DNA of 64,000 nt from Opisthorchis felineus (taxonomy: Eukaryota; Platyhelminthes; Trematoda; Opisthorchiida; Opisthorchiidae): NCBI GenBank assembly GCA_004794785.1, contig SJOL01009920.1, positions 5,765-69,764 of the forward strand. Reading direction: 5' to 3'. The notes beneath the pieces are model-generated. The model did no database searches, was not told the DNA's origin, and saw only the letters and a program-made list of their open reading frames with translations. Each line of letters starts with the position of its first letter. The stretch's first letter is position 1. The position numbers and the translations under genes were made by a program. Of this stretch, positions 1-12,200 are shown piece after piece.

Positions 1-1764
1 AAACCATCCAAGCAGTCATAAATGCGGTTTGTGCATTAATAAAATACTCCAGCTACCAGTTTTTTTGGTCGGGGGGAAACAAGGCCAGTAAAAACAGCAC
101 AGTCAATTCGGACAAGCAAACGGCAAACAGACGCTGACTGGCAAGTCGCGGAGGAGCCAAGTGAAATGACAGTTGCCAGCGGGACAATGGGAATGGAATG
201 GTGATACTCAGGGCGAATGCACTATGGCTAAACGGCGAATGAGCATCGGATAATGCCCACCGCCTATGACGCTGACCCTTCCCAAAACTCCCCTGTACCC
301 ACAATCCCCGCCAGTCATGCTTTAATTCTGACTGTAGCCTTATGCTCATGCTTGACGGCACGCCACCCACCAGTTGGGAATAAACATTATCATTATCATG
401 TACGATCGACTTCCGATAAATTGTTGACCAACAGAGGGAGAGCTAAGCACCTGCACGACCCTGATGAACAAATCGACTCCATTCGGTAAATACTGAGTGG
501 CAAACTGATGAAAAAATTTATGTACCTTGTTTTTTGACTCAATCTGCCGTCTACCCGGTTGTAATCGATGATCATGTCAAGCAGTGAAAATTTTTCCGCC
601 TTATGTATAATCCAGCATAAAGGAGTTGGTTAAGGGTCACAGTGGGTTCTGAGAAGCTTGCTTTTCATAAACCACTGGTCACTGTTACCATATATAGGTT
701 TTCTATTGTACATGGTAGTCAGCGAAAGCTTTATAGGCTATTCTGGACGAGAATTAAGAATTAATTCACCCCATTTCTTAGTTTTGCATCGTGAATCGAG
801 GTGAAACTAGAAGAAAGAGAGGATTAACCAAATCCGGGTGTCCGGTAAGCGTGAAAACTTGCCCGCCTATAAGGACCAAGGTCAGCAAAAGCCCCACAAA
901 TACATCGTCCGACCGTACACGGAGCTCAGAAAGCTCCAGAAATCAAGGATCTTGCAAATGCGACGAAAGTAGTTTTTTCATTTAGGGGCCTCTGATGCAC
1001 ATATGGCCCTAAAAACAAAGGTAGGTGTTTGCCACAGTCCGTCAGAACGGTTCTCTGGCTGAAGGTGCCGCACTATGTGTGTGCGTCCCTATGCTTAATG
1101 TGTCCCTTTTTGGGCTTCTTACGAACATTCGCAGCAACCACTCTGCTCTGATCGCGCACCTGCACTCTTTTTCCGGCTTTACCCATGTCAGTCGATCGAG
1201 TCTCGGTGCTCCTGCCGTATCACTGACACAATTACGTCGCCATCAGGGTGACATTCTATATTCTCACATCAGATGTTCGCTCAAGTTTGACGGAAGGTAG
1301 GGGTATGCTTCCATGATGAGCCCCAAGAATGGCAAAACTGGCCGTGCACTGTCGAACTTTTTCAGCAAAACTGCATTTCAAGTCAGTGGAATATACAGCG
1401 ATATCTGGAGTTTAGTATCAACCAAAACAACAGACGGCAATTGTGCCGCACATTTAGTTAAAGAGAATTATCATAAAAGAGGAACTCGGCTTGGATCCAG
1501 GCGAGTCCCTCGCAAAAATTCAGTTGGTGTGCAAGTGGGTGTCTTTTCGAATTATACTCATGCTTGTTGTTCAACATCTTACATTACCCTTGTGAGCTAA
1601 GTCCGTCCTTTAGTTCTGGGACAGGATACGCCAATTGCACCTGTTGAGTCTCAACTAGAACCTGACCTCACTTGCTTATTCGTGGTGAACATTGATCTTT
1701 TCTATCCATCGACCCACAGCATTTGATTACCTGTTTACTCAGCACATTCTTAGTTTCCAGCATG

Positions 1765-1808
1765 CTCACACTTCCTACGAAGTGTGAGCTCACACTTGCC
1801 TACGAAGA
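1765..1808. repeat. Hairpin plus direct repeat
   Basis: The arms ctcacactt (1765-1773) and aagtgtgag (1780-1788) pair perfectly around cctacg. The first arm and loop are then repeated directly (ctcacacttgcctacgaag) from 1789. Confidence 0.6.
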
Positions 1809-2391
1809 AGACGGCAAATCGATCTTAATTAGCGACATGCTTGCGCACAACACGCGGTAACGCTGTGACACAACTGAAACTGGACCGTACCTGCTTACGC
1901 GTGTTTATCATATGACCCAATGTATCTGCATCTCTCTTTCTCTCTAGTACAGGTACACACGATCAATCCCATTGACTGTTTCCACACCATGTTGTTTTAC
2001 TTTTGTGCATTCTTGGTTTTGGTTTTGGTGGTCGAATACACGTGCTTCTGCATCGCGGTCTTTCTGCCTTCCTATCTGTGCGTCGTGCTTGCTGTGTCTC
2101 CGCGTACCGCTGTTCCTGAGTTAACCCTGTGTATCCGTTGCCTTCCAGCGTACTACGTCGACTCACCCACGCTACAAGGCAACTGGTCAAAAAGAGCGCG
2201 TAAAAGATGGTCGGCCAAGTTGGTTCATATGTCAAGAGTTAAAAGTTCATGGGGGCTTACAAATGCATATCTAGTCTATGAGGTGGACGCAGTAAACAGC
2301 AGGCTCAGACAAGGGAAGGGTTTGGCCGGCGGAAATGAGGTACACCGATAGTCAGAATGCGTGAAGCTGTCCACTTCGGCAAGCTCGATTA

Positions 2392-2880
2392 ACCAAAAAT
2401 GTAATTGCGATCCAATTGCCCTGCGGTTGACATGCAGCAGTCATGTCGTTGTTCATACCGAAGCTTTTCGGGTGGTGTAGGGTGGCTAGCAGTCCGCATT
2501 TGTTGATGAAATGCCACCATCCACACCATCGGGAAAGGGTAGACATAATAGAGCGTCTGCCCTGTAATTACGTCCAACCAATTGTGGAACTCCTGACAAA
2601 CCTTAATAAAAACCTGCCTTTGAGCCGTATGGTTTGTATTTACAAGCGTCACTGGCTTATCACGCGCAGCTGCCTTCGCGCTAGTATTCAGGCGCTGTTT
2701 AGTTGAAGGAGGCCAGTCGTTCGGAGTAAAGTTTTGCATATCCTCAGAGGACTGAGATGACACATGAAGAGGCTGAATACCGGTGTGCCTGAAATATATG
2801 TCAGGGAACATGATTTGGGGGGGGGAATGAAGCCAGGCGTCGGCCTCTTCAAAACTGTAAACTTTCGGGCGTGTCCACAT
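2392..2880 (-). other. Minus-strand open frame of about 163 codons, nature unknown
   Basis: Starts MWTRPKVYSFEEADAWLHS and is polar in its middle (SSQSSEDMQNFTPNDWPPS). I recognise no family. Given the stop-codon frequency expected at this base composition, one frame of this length is expected by chance in 64 kb scanned six ways. An exon of a gene on the other strand, or a repeat remnant, cannot be excluded. Confidence 0.15.
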
Positions 2881-5619
2881 CGCAGTTTTCAGCGTGGTTC
2901 GCCATAGCTAAGTATTCCACCACCCACCAGAACTCTGGCGCAGTATCTGGCCGGAGTGCCTCCTACTGTCATTGTCTGTGTGAAATTCTGTAAGATGCTC
3001 ACAAACTTTCCCCCCGGCACCAAATGGAGCATCCAAAGAGGAGTGGAGTGAACTAAGTAAAGGTCAAACATCATTCTTCCAGAAGTGCACGGTCCCACGT
3101 TAGCTTCCTTTGTGAATGCACTTTGGGACCAGGGTTCACCGGATTATATGGCAAATTGTCTTATTATGTCCAACTTTGTTCTCCTGTGCGGGGATTTTTT
3201 GGGGCTACGGGAGGCACACAATGGAACCTAGGTCAGACCGCTTCTCTGAACAGTATCCATTAACGGCGTAGCTCTCACCGAACTCTTCTGTTTCCGTTGA
3301 CTATAAAACACGTTGGTGTATCCACGGTCTGTACCCTCTGGACTGTCGTCACCTCCTTGGAGAGCTGGCACCTACTTGCACCGTTTTCGAGCAAAATATG
3401 ATGGACAAACTTTGTCGTGGACCCCACCAGCATACGGTGGTAGCAAGTCAAGAAATGTTTCACGTTCAAATTCAATACTTTTAATTGATCAAATAGTTCT
3501 CATTCGAGTTGTTTAGTGTTTGACATACCCTTATCCACATAACACTCAGTACCCTGTTTAAATCACCTTGAGATGTTTTCATGTGTGTTCTCCCACTGGC
3601 AAGCTTAATGTCGTTCAATGAAAACATAAGAGCTATGCGACACTCTATTTGCTTCAGATTTTCAGGTAAAGGGAAGTCCATGAAAGGCAAGAATAAATCA
3701 AACCGGGAGGTTCGCGCGGACGGGTTGACCCTGTGCATTAATCCATCAATCCGTGAATACTTCCTGTGCTATCTGTGCATATCTAACCATCATGGTTTGG
3801 GAACGACCAGATGCGCATCAAAGATGCGAGGCATTTTGACGCCGGAGCATGTTTAGCGTTGGGTAATGAGAGCGGTTTCAGGACTGCGATATATCCTAAC
3901 TCCAGTTCTGCTGCAGCAGCTGGTTATGTCTCAGCCGGGTGGTGGATAACAGGACCGAACAAATTCATTGGCTGTAAATTGAAAGGCTTCTTCTCGGTAG
4001 CGCGTTAAGCGGTGACGATTCAGTATCAACTGGCTGGGAGATTGCGTCCGACTATTTTATTCGTTTTTCATGAAGGTAGGTGACACCCGGCTGTTAGCTA
4101 GCTTAACAATGCTGGTAGGGCAATTTCTTCAGAAAAAAGACTCCTGAAAAGCTGCACATTTTAACTTATGGCTTTCCAACAGGAAACCGCGTATTGCATA
4201 CTGTGATCTGAGGGTTTTCGAGCGAGAAGAATGGGAGCCCCATGCGATAACTCGTGCCCTTGATTGCTTGATCAAGTGCACAACGTGTTTTTAGGAACTT
4301 TAAGTGGATTTAGTTATAAACAAATAAGAAGACGGATGCTTGCGAACTCGGACGGTAGAGATTTCAGCTTGGGGTAGTATGAGGAAAGAAATATATAAAG
4401 AAGAGTATTGCTGCCCCAAATGACATTGGTTGTAACGTCGATTATTGAACATGTATTGCAAGTAGCAACAGGATATAGGCTGTAAATTACGTATCTTTGG
4501 TGGCTGGGAAGTGTAGTGGTCTATCTACCCAAAAAACTACTTTACCTGGAGTGTGGCAAAGAAATACAAATAATGACACCATATTGAATATACAGTGATA
4601 AAGAGGGTGGAATGGGACGGACTCACCAAGTATTGTTCTCTTTAAAATAGTTCGTCGTTGGCCCAGGTCAGTGAATAAACACTAATCCAATTATGGATGT
4701 CCAAGAGTCTTCTTTTTAACAGCTCTAACATATAATAAACTCCGAAGATAGTCTGAAATGTTTTGATACCAGATTTAGCACATGAAGCTCGCGGATGACC
4801 GCTGAAAGCGCGAGCGAAATCAGGGGAGAAAGTCGAAGCACGTGACCACGCTTGTATTGTACGTAATTTGTACAAATGCGCATTTTTGAGGCTTTGCGTA
4901 TTCAAACAAAAAACGTTTACGCAACTGACGAAGTACGTAATGTTATAATGAAAGCAAACGAAAGGTACTAAACGCCACAGAACATATATTTTATGGAATT
5001 TACGGATTCAGTTGATCAAACATTTTCGGGACTCTGCCAGAGGTATGCTTGCCAAGAAGAAACATAGGGCCTGAAACCGCAAGGGTGAACGTGGTGTCAA
5101 CTACGGAGTCAGGTACTTGCAAAGGATGAGGTCAGGGGCAAAGTATAGCGCCGCACTAGACTGGTGCGTCAGGCGGGGGAGATTGATTGTGTAGCCGCCG
5201 TGTTTCTCGTGCTCGCTGGCCCCAAAGCGAATTATCTGTGTTTTTAGACATCCTCCAAGTGTTCTGCACTGAGGTGGGAGTAGAATGAGGTGTGAGGGGT
5301 CAGTGGGTGAGGTAGATTCTTTCGATCGAGTTGAGTACTTTTCGCTCGACATCGAACACCCTCTGATAGAACTTTGTCGTTCTTGATCTAGGGAACTTAG
5401 GGATGCCAAAGACGATGCGTGACACAGATACACAGATTCGTGGATTGATACACAGGACTGAGGCTTTCGTCCAAACTTCCCGGGTCGGGTTTGTTCTTGT
5501 CGTTCAGCGGCCTCTGTTCACCTGAAAGACACAAGCGAAAAAAGGGTGTAGCACCGCTCTTTAAGTTCTCAGCGCGGACTTCTGGCCTGGTGTCAGTCAC
5601 TCCATCATTTCTATGCACC

Positions 5620-5680
5620 GTAAGTAAATTTCTAAACCGTGTTTTCAAAGTCTAAATCTCTGCCCTATTTTGTTTTACAG
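5620..5680 (+). other. Probable 61-bp intron in the ULK4 5'UTR
   Basis: The donor CACC|GTAAGTAAAT and the acceptor TTTTGTTTTACAG|TG are both strong and lie 61 bp apart, just upstream of the start codon. Such short 5' introns fit flatworm gene structure. The alternative is that the acceptor receives a trans-spliced leader, which is common in flatworms. The 5' limit of the first exon is not visible. Confidence 0.5.
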
Positions 5681-5712
5681 TGTTCCAGCAACAAAGTTCT
5701 GACCAGGTGGGC

Positions 5713-5748
5713 ATGCGCGCCCTAATTGGATTTGTTTACCAGGCGTGA
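5713..5748 (+). promoter_or_regulatory. Upstream ORF 1 in the ULK4 leader
   Basis: An ATG starts an 11-codon frame (MRALIGFVYQA) that ends with TGA 82 nt before the main start. It lies in the probable leader exon (5681-5830) and could lower translation if the transcript starts upstream of it. Confidence 0.5.
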
Positions 5749-5820
5749 CCCAGGAGTCTTGTTCACCGGCCGGTAGTTTTGCGTTTTGTTCCAAGACGAC
5801 TTTATAGGTGTGGGTCATTG

Positions 5821-5874
5821 ATGGAAAGAAATGGAGAATTTCGTGCTCTACGACGAAATAGGGAAGGCGAATGA
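5821..5874 (+). promoter_or_regulatory. Upstream ORF 2, overlapping the ULK4 start
   Basis: An ATG ten bases before the main ATG, in another frame, opens 17 codons and ends with TGA at 5872, inside exon 1. It has T at -3 and G at +4, a weaker context than the main ATG. An overlapping uORF forces leaky scanning to reach the main start. Confidence 0.55.
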
Positions 5875-6208
5875 TCAAACAATTTACAAAGCTAGACGGA
5901 AAGGAACTATTAAGTACTTAGCAATAAGCTGTGCTGAACGTCATACTCGGCCTTATATTTCTAATCATGTGCGCTTTGTACACGTTCTGAAACACCAGAA
6001 TGTTCTGCAGTTTCATGAGTGGTATGAAACCAGTAACCACCTGTGGTTAGTAATGGAGCTATGCACTGGCGGAAATCTTGAGCAGGTTGTAAAAGAAGAC
6101 GGGAATTTGCCGGAGAATGTCGTGCGAAAATTTGGCGCCGATATTGTCCGGGGGTTAGAGTACATACATTCTCGTGGTGTTCTGTTCAACGACCTGAGAC
6201 CATCAAGG
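5831..6208 (+). CDS. ULK4: ULK4 coding exon 1: N-lobe and catalytic-loop region of the pseudokinase
   Basis: Codes residues 1-126. The start is fixed by homology (MENF is the conserved ULK4 N-terminus) and has G at -3 and G at +4. The glycine loop is degenerate (EIGKANDQT in place of GxGxxG). The VAIK lysine is replaced by Ser33 (LAIS). The HRD motif reads F119-N120-D121, so the Asp is kept, and the catalytic-loop Asn is Arg126. The block [14 protein letters not shown] (residues 61-74) is almost identical to the human protein. The exon ends at CCATCAAGG|GTAACA in phase 0. Read-through meets an in-frame TGA six bases into the intron, so splicing is required. Confidence 0.95.
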
Positions 6209-9200
6209 GTAACATGATTTTCCTTAACTCATTATCCTTCAAGTTTCTATTGGATGGAAACGGCAATGTGAAGCTTTTTGATTTTTCACTGGCCCATCTG
6301 GAAAATGAGTGCCTCGAGGAAGTACTGCAGCGGTTCAATGATGAAGATGAATTCAGTCAGGCATCGAATAGTCTGGATAGACAAAGTCCTTCTCCCTTCA
6401 CTTCACCTGAAACTTTGAACTCAGGTCAGGTCACCCGTCTCTCCGACTACTGGGGACTGGGTTGTTTACTTTATTATATGTTCTGCGGACGGCCGCCTTT
6501 CGGTGATGAAAATAACGACCAGGTAATATTGTACAACTTGTCTTGTTTGTATTTGTGCTTGATGCTAGTTTATGTTCCCTAGTTGCAGTCGCTATTTCCG
6601 AAAACCGTCGGTGCACAATTGAACCATTTGAATGTTGATCAATTTGTCAATATGAAGACAAGTTCGTAACCTTCGTAAACGTTTTTAGAAATCATCCGCG
6701 TATAACTTGCCTTCCACAAAGTACAATAACATGTTCAACTTAAGATATTTCCAAGCGTCTGGAACAGAAAGCCAAGACCGAAGCAGATACTGTGGTAAAT
6801 AGGGACCGAACGATTGCAGTTGAACGGGAGATGGTGTTCTGTGGTTAGCATGTAAGCCTCCGAGCACAGCAGAATACAAATGTATATCAGATAGGAAAAT
6901 TCGCGGGAAGGATGACAGCGCGTCTACATGCGTTGAAGAACTCAAAGAGGCTAAAGAGTGGTGCAGCGTCCGATTCGAACAAGTTTGCGCGTAAAAAGTC
7001 GACCGGCTTTTGCGTTCACTCTATACGTGACAGTCCACTTGTTGCACTTGGCGTCACAAACCCGGGGTACATGAAACGAAACTTTATCTACCAAGCGGCT
7101 AGTGCCAATCTGCAAGGCTAGCGTACGCAGGAAACATAGGTCGTATGACAAGTAATGCTTTTTCAAATGGTATAGTATTTTACGACTGACCACTGGGTCG
7201 TGGGTTGGAACCTCATTAATGGTTTGAGAATTGCACGCTGCTTATTCACAGCAGGGTTGAAACATCTGTGTAGTGCTTCTTGGCTTTTCGGTGTCGATTG
7301 ATTTCACCCGTAGGATGAAATGTCAACTGGAATATATGTTCAAATATAGTTATACATGCCCACTTGTTAGTGTAGAGATCCGGTAAATCTCGTGGATTTA
7401 CGGACGAGTATCTAAGCCCATGACAAAATGTTGACGCAGTAATAATTAAGCGGGGGGTGGGGTGGGGTTAGTAAAAGAACTGAAACGAACCCTTCTGAAA
7501 ATTACGACAACTGTTTTCATCAATCTCACAAAATTTTGGGCGCATATTTACTTTAATCCCCAGAAAATTCGATAACGTGCTGCTTTCTCCTATCGCGACT
7601 TCAAAGCCTCGAAGACAAATGTTAGAGTGGACGCGCAAAACGGCGAGTTGTAAAGAAACGACACCAGTTAAGTACTCCCTACTCATCTGGAACAGTATTT
7701 GGGATTGTCCACGTTGTTTCTGGCTCTGAGGAAGTTGGAATAGTTCTGAAAGCAAATATAATGAAACTACGAGAACTTTACTCACTAACCACTGTAGCGA
7801 AGAACAAATTGACATATTTTCAATACAACGCATTGAGCTGCGCGGGGCGGCTCGTCTTCTTATTCGAACTGGTTAACCTAGTGACACATCGTTCTATCTG
7901 GTTGCTAAGCCAGGTATTTCCCGGAAATTTGGACTGTATTTTTTTTGGCAGCTGTATTTTGGACTATGTACCATGCCATACAGTGACTTAGAACGCACGC
8001 CTGCACAATTTTTCGACAGTTGCCTTGCTGTGCCCTTGCGCACAATCTTGACATATTCGGGGGAAAGCTAACATCTTCGTGCATTGTCAGTCAGAGGAAA
8101 CATACTAATATCTTAACGCAGATATCTTGTTGCAGTTTGCCTCTGAAAACTATGCGACTATCACCTACTGTTGCGTGGGTGAAAGCCGCTGATTAAGGGT
8201 TAATTTCGTCATATTTAATTACAAAGTTCAAATTCGTGGGGCCATTAACCGACATTCAGACCTGAGCCATGGTAGGTGGATATTACAGCACAATCAATCC
8301 GAAAGTGTTCCACCAGATAGTCACGCGTTGTTTAAGTGTTTGCAGTTTATATAAAGGAGAATGACGTGGCAGCAAGAAGTTATTTCACATTGGGTCGTTG
8401 CGTCCTGCGCGTTACAATGAATTGTGATAGGCAAACTCCATTTGTCCCTCTCTGGTTACTGGTTTAGTTTCGTTGCAAGGAAATTGGACTCCATCTCCAT
8501 GTGGCGGTTTGTGTAACTTTGTGACCTACTGAGCCATAGTAGGGGTTCCAATTTGACACCCGCAGTTTCTCACACCATGTTGGTCAGTGGTTTGACTAAC
8601 ATAATCTTCCGGTCCTCCAGGTTCGGGTTGAAACGGGCACGGGCACTGTCCCCCTGAAAAGACATACTATTGTAATAGTATGCTGGCTCAAGATGGCTCA
8701 GTGGTTAAAGCGCGAATTTACTGACTAAAAAGTCCATGATGCGAACCTACCCTCTGCATCCCGACTTCTCCTGTCTAGGCTTGTGCAACCTGGCATTAAC
8801 CCAGCCCTCGTGCTTCCTTTAGGTTGTACAACCGAAAGATTCTCATTTTTATATTAATTATATGCCGGCACCCACCCGCCTCCCTGCGGTCAGGCTTTTG
8901 AGTCAAAGGTTTTCGGTGTGAACTAATCATCCTCCTGTCTAGGTGTGGGCGCCCTCACAATATTTCAGCCCGCGTACAACCACGAACGTCACATGAAAAT
9001 ATTATCATGCCACGTCGGCCATCTCGTGGTGCCATCAACAGGGTTGCCTTACTGAACAAAACAGGACGAGTAAGCGAAAACATGCTACTGCTGACGCCTC
9101 CCTTCTTAGAATAACAAGTTTTCTCTCGTCCACCCTAACCCATCCGAATTTGAATGCTCTCTCCTCGGGTCCTAGCCCTGACTGACCGTTTTGTTCGCCG

Positions 9201-12200
9201 TGCTTCACACTGAGCTGCATCTTCTATATGCCCAGATTCAGTAATGACCTTAAACACTTCGAAGTCTATTTTCGACTTTGAAAGCCGGTCTACTTAGCTG
9301 TCCTTGATGTTCGTACACTAAAGCAAGCAGGAAAACAGGTGGCTTTTTCTAGTACGCTGGATTGACGTATGTTGTCCGTCAGAAACAGGGATACAGGACG
9401 CAAGTACGGTGATTGAACTGATTGCCTCCTCGCTCTCTTCCCAGTTCCGGCTGCGCACTTCTGGTTATGCAGAAGCCGCTACAGCTGGATATGCTGGGAT
9501 GGGTATTGTATTCGGCGACTTAGCGGATGAGTCTGTACTTGATTGGATGCCCGTCGATAGTCCCCTTTGCGCGATTCGTTTGGCAACGTCTGTGAGGGAA
9601 TCGCGAATGTGAGGTCCATCGCACCCTGTTTGTTGTGTCTGTTTACGCCCCAACTGACTGTAGCTCTGAATCTGCTAAGGACAGTTTCTATGACGCTCTA
9701 AGTGCCCTTTTGCAACGGACTAAAAGCTCAGATGTAGTTGTGGTTGGGGTTTCATGAACACCCATATTGGTAGACTAAGCGCTGCTGAGGTCTGATTGGG
9801 TGGTCGTCTTGGATTGGACACGAGACGCACGGACAACGCAGATCGTCTGTTTGAGATATGTGCCGATCACAGACTGTTTCTTTGCAGTACCAATTCCAGG
9901 AACAGCGAAAATCGCTTGGTAACGTCGTAGCCAACGGCGAACCACCTCCGAATCCAAATAGACCTTATCACCGTCAGTTATCGGTGGCGAGGGTCGATCG
10001 CTGCTTGCCGCTCCTTCTGGAACACCAGCGTGGGCTCTGACCATGCACTTGTCCGCTGCTGCTTTTCATTGCGCACAAATCGCTTGCCTCGCTTAGTCAT
10101 TGAGAAGCTAGTGGACCTGAAAATCAAAGAGACCTATCTGTACCGGCTCCTCCAGTGCCTGACGGATGGTTCGATGTCCGATGATAATGGTCACGGAAGA
10201 CAAACATTCAAAGCGCTACTCAGTGCTGGAGCTTTTACCTGTGGTGCAACCCAGCCGACCTCATCTAAGCACTGGATAACTGATAGAAACTTGGCTTTGC
10301 CGGATTCCCAGCAACAGATTCCTCTTGCTCGCAACCACACCCCTGCTCGACGCATCGTCCGACACCAGGTGAAGCTGAGTGTCTGCACGGGCAGTGAGCT
10401 GTGATGGATCCGAAAGGTTGAAGAAATGGAACAGGCGAAATATGCAGAAAACGTCCGCGTGTTGTTCCACTTGATTCTTTCGACTTGGTCCTCGGAAGCT
10501 TGTTGTCAGGAGACCATCAGAGACCAAAATGGTTCTCTGATTTCCAGAAGATATCAATACTTTGTTCACGCAGTGGAATTTTCTAGTTTTCCAAATTTAG
10601 AAGCCGAAAATTCGAGTGTAGGAAACTCAGATCCCAGCTGATGCAACACTGGTTTCTTCTAGCTAACTGATCCATGCGAACCCCAGAAAAAAGCACTGCA
10701 CACCATGTTCTGCAGGGTGAAAGCCGACCAGTTTTGCCATCTGAGTAGCTGTGATGTGGATGTGCTCTTGGTGAGCCCCAACGGAGTCCAGTCACAACCA
10801 CTGATCACTTTGTCACTTACTGTCTTTTTAACGTTGTACAGATTAGAGGACTTACGCGGGACATAGTGATGCCGCAATGTTGTCGCCTGAACAAGGATGT
10901 GGTCCATCCGGGAGCGATCTTCGTTTATCTTACAATTCGGTCAGCTGAATAAATGCACTTGAAACAAGCAAATGCGTACAAAGAATTCCAGTTGCAATTT
11001 TTATGCCATACAATCGGGAAATGCAAAGGCACTGTAGTCTTAACTGAAGCAATAATGACAACTTTGTAACTTGTCAAAAATGAACAAATTCATCCCTCCA
11101 CTTTCAAATGGAACAACGCAGGGTTATTCCTCAATCATCATTGCTGATAGATTTTCAAACAGCTGGTATAAGAAACGACTCCGGTGAAGCACGATCCTGT
11201 TATTCTGCCCCACTTAAATTATTAGGTGAAAGCAGAACACTGGTTTCGTGTTCTTCCGTGACTACTGCGATCTCAGTATACGTAATTGCTTTCGTTTGCT
11301 GGCTAACAACAGCACGGTAAGTGTAGTGGTGGGTAGTCTGCAGATCGGTGGAAATTGCAGGTAGTAGTTAAGAGCGATGATCACTAGCAACGGATCGTGG
11401 AAGATTTAATAGCTCGGCACTTGTGTTTGAGAATGATGCATCCCATGGGTCTTGCCTATACTGAGAAGTCCAGCCATGTCCAGTTAAGTTATTCGTCCTT
11501 AGGTGTAGCGGCAGTATTTGGTAACACTTTGCTGTTCAGCTCTTCTCAAACGAAAAGTTCACAATCCCTTCCCACCGTGAAATGTCCAATTCAGTTTGGC
11601 TTTGGCCTCAACGCAGAAATATTGCATTTTGTCGAGCCACGCTGGACCATCTGATGACACAGGAAACGCCATCATCCGAACTTTGAGGCTGGCCATGAGC
11701 GTGCCATATTTGTTGTGATTATAATAACTTATAACGAACGTTCCATCTTTCGTTAACCTACAATTTTGCATCCCTATACGGTGTCATTATAAGAAAAAAC
11801 GCCTCCGTTTAGGACAACTTTGGAAACACCCATTGGACTTATTGCTAAATAGGTTCTCGCATTCGACGTGAAAGCCCTTTCAAGTCGAGTGACTGGGTTA
11901 AAATGTTGGTCGAGTTTTAAGGCAAACCAGGTCCCTCGACTAACAGCTAAGTCAGCGTGGCCTGTCGGACAAGAGGTCTTGCTGCGTGGTGAGGGTGAGT
12001 AAGGGTCACAACCGATGAGCTTAGGAGAAAACGACATGAATTTGGGCTGGGATTGATGGCCTGGTTTAGCTGAGGATTCCTGAGTGTCGGTCAAAATGTT
12101 TGTTTATCTGTGTGAGCGAATAGGCGCTGCAATAATGACTGCGGGGAGATTACACGTGTTTCCATCAAGTTGGGCACTCTGCTTATCATTCAAACCATTT

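Larger units (their letters stand above)
1..5619. other. Upstream flank without a convincing gene
   Basis: Only short open frames with no recognisable domain occur here. The longest, on the minus strand at 2392-2880, is listed separately. There is a hairpin with an adjacent direct repeat at 1765-1808 and a run of nine G at 2817-2825. None of the SINE or LINE families seen in the introns was recognised here. Confidence 0.5.

Noticed and set aside
1920..2351. 143-codon plus-strand frame starting MYLHLSFSLVQVHTINPID
   Set aside because: No recognisable domain, Cys- and Leu-rich from T-rich DNA, and a length expected by chance in a window of this size.
6586..6669. A possible exon after GTTGCAG reading [14 protein letters not shown]
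   Set aside because: Exons 2 and 3 align to human ULK4 without a gap, so an extra exon here would insert residues into a conserved helix. It also has no clear donor.
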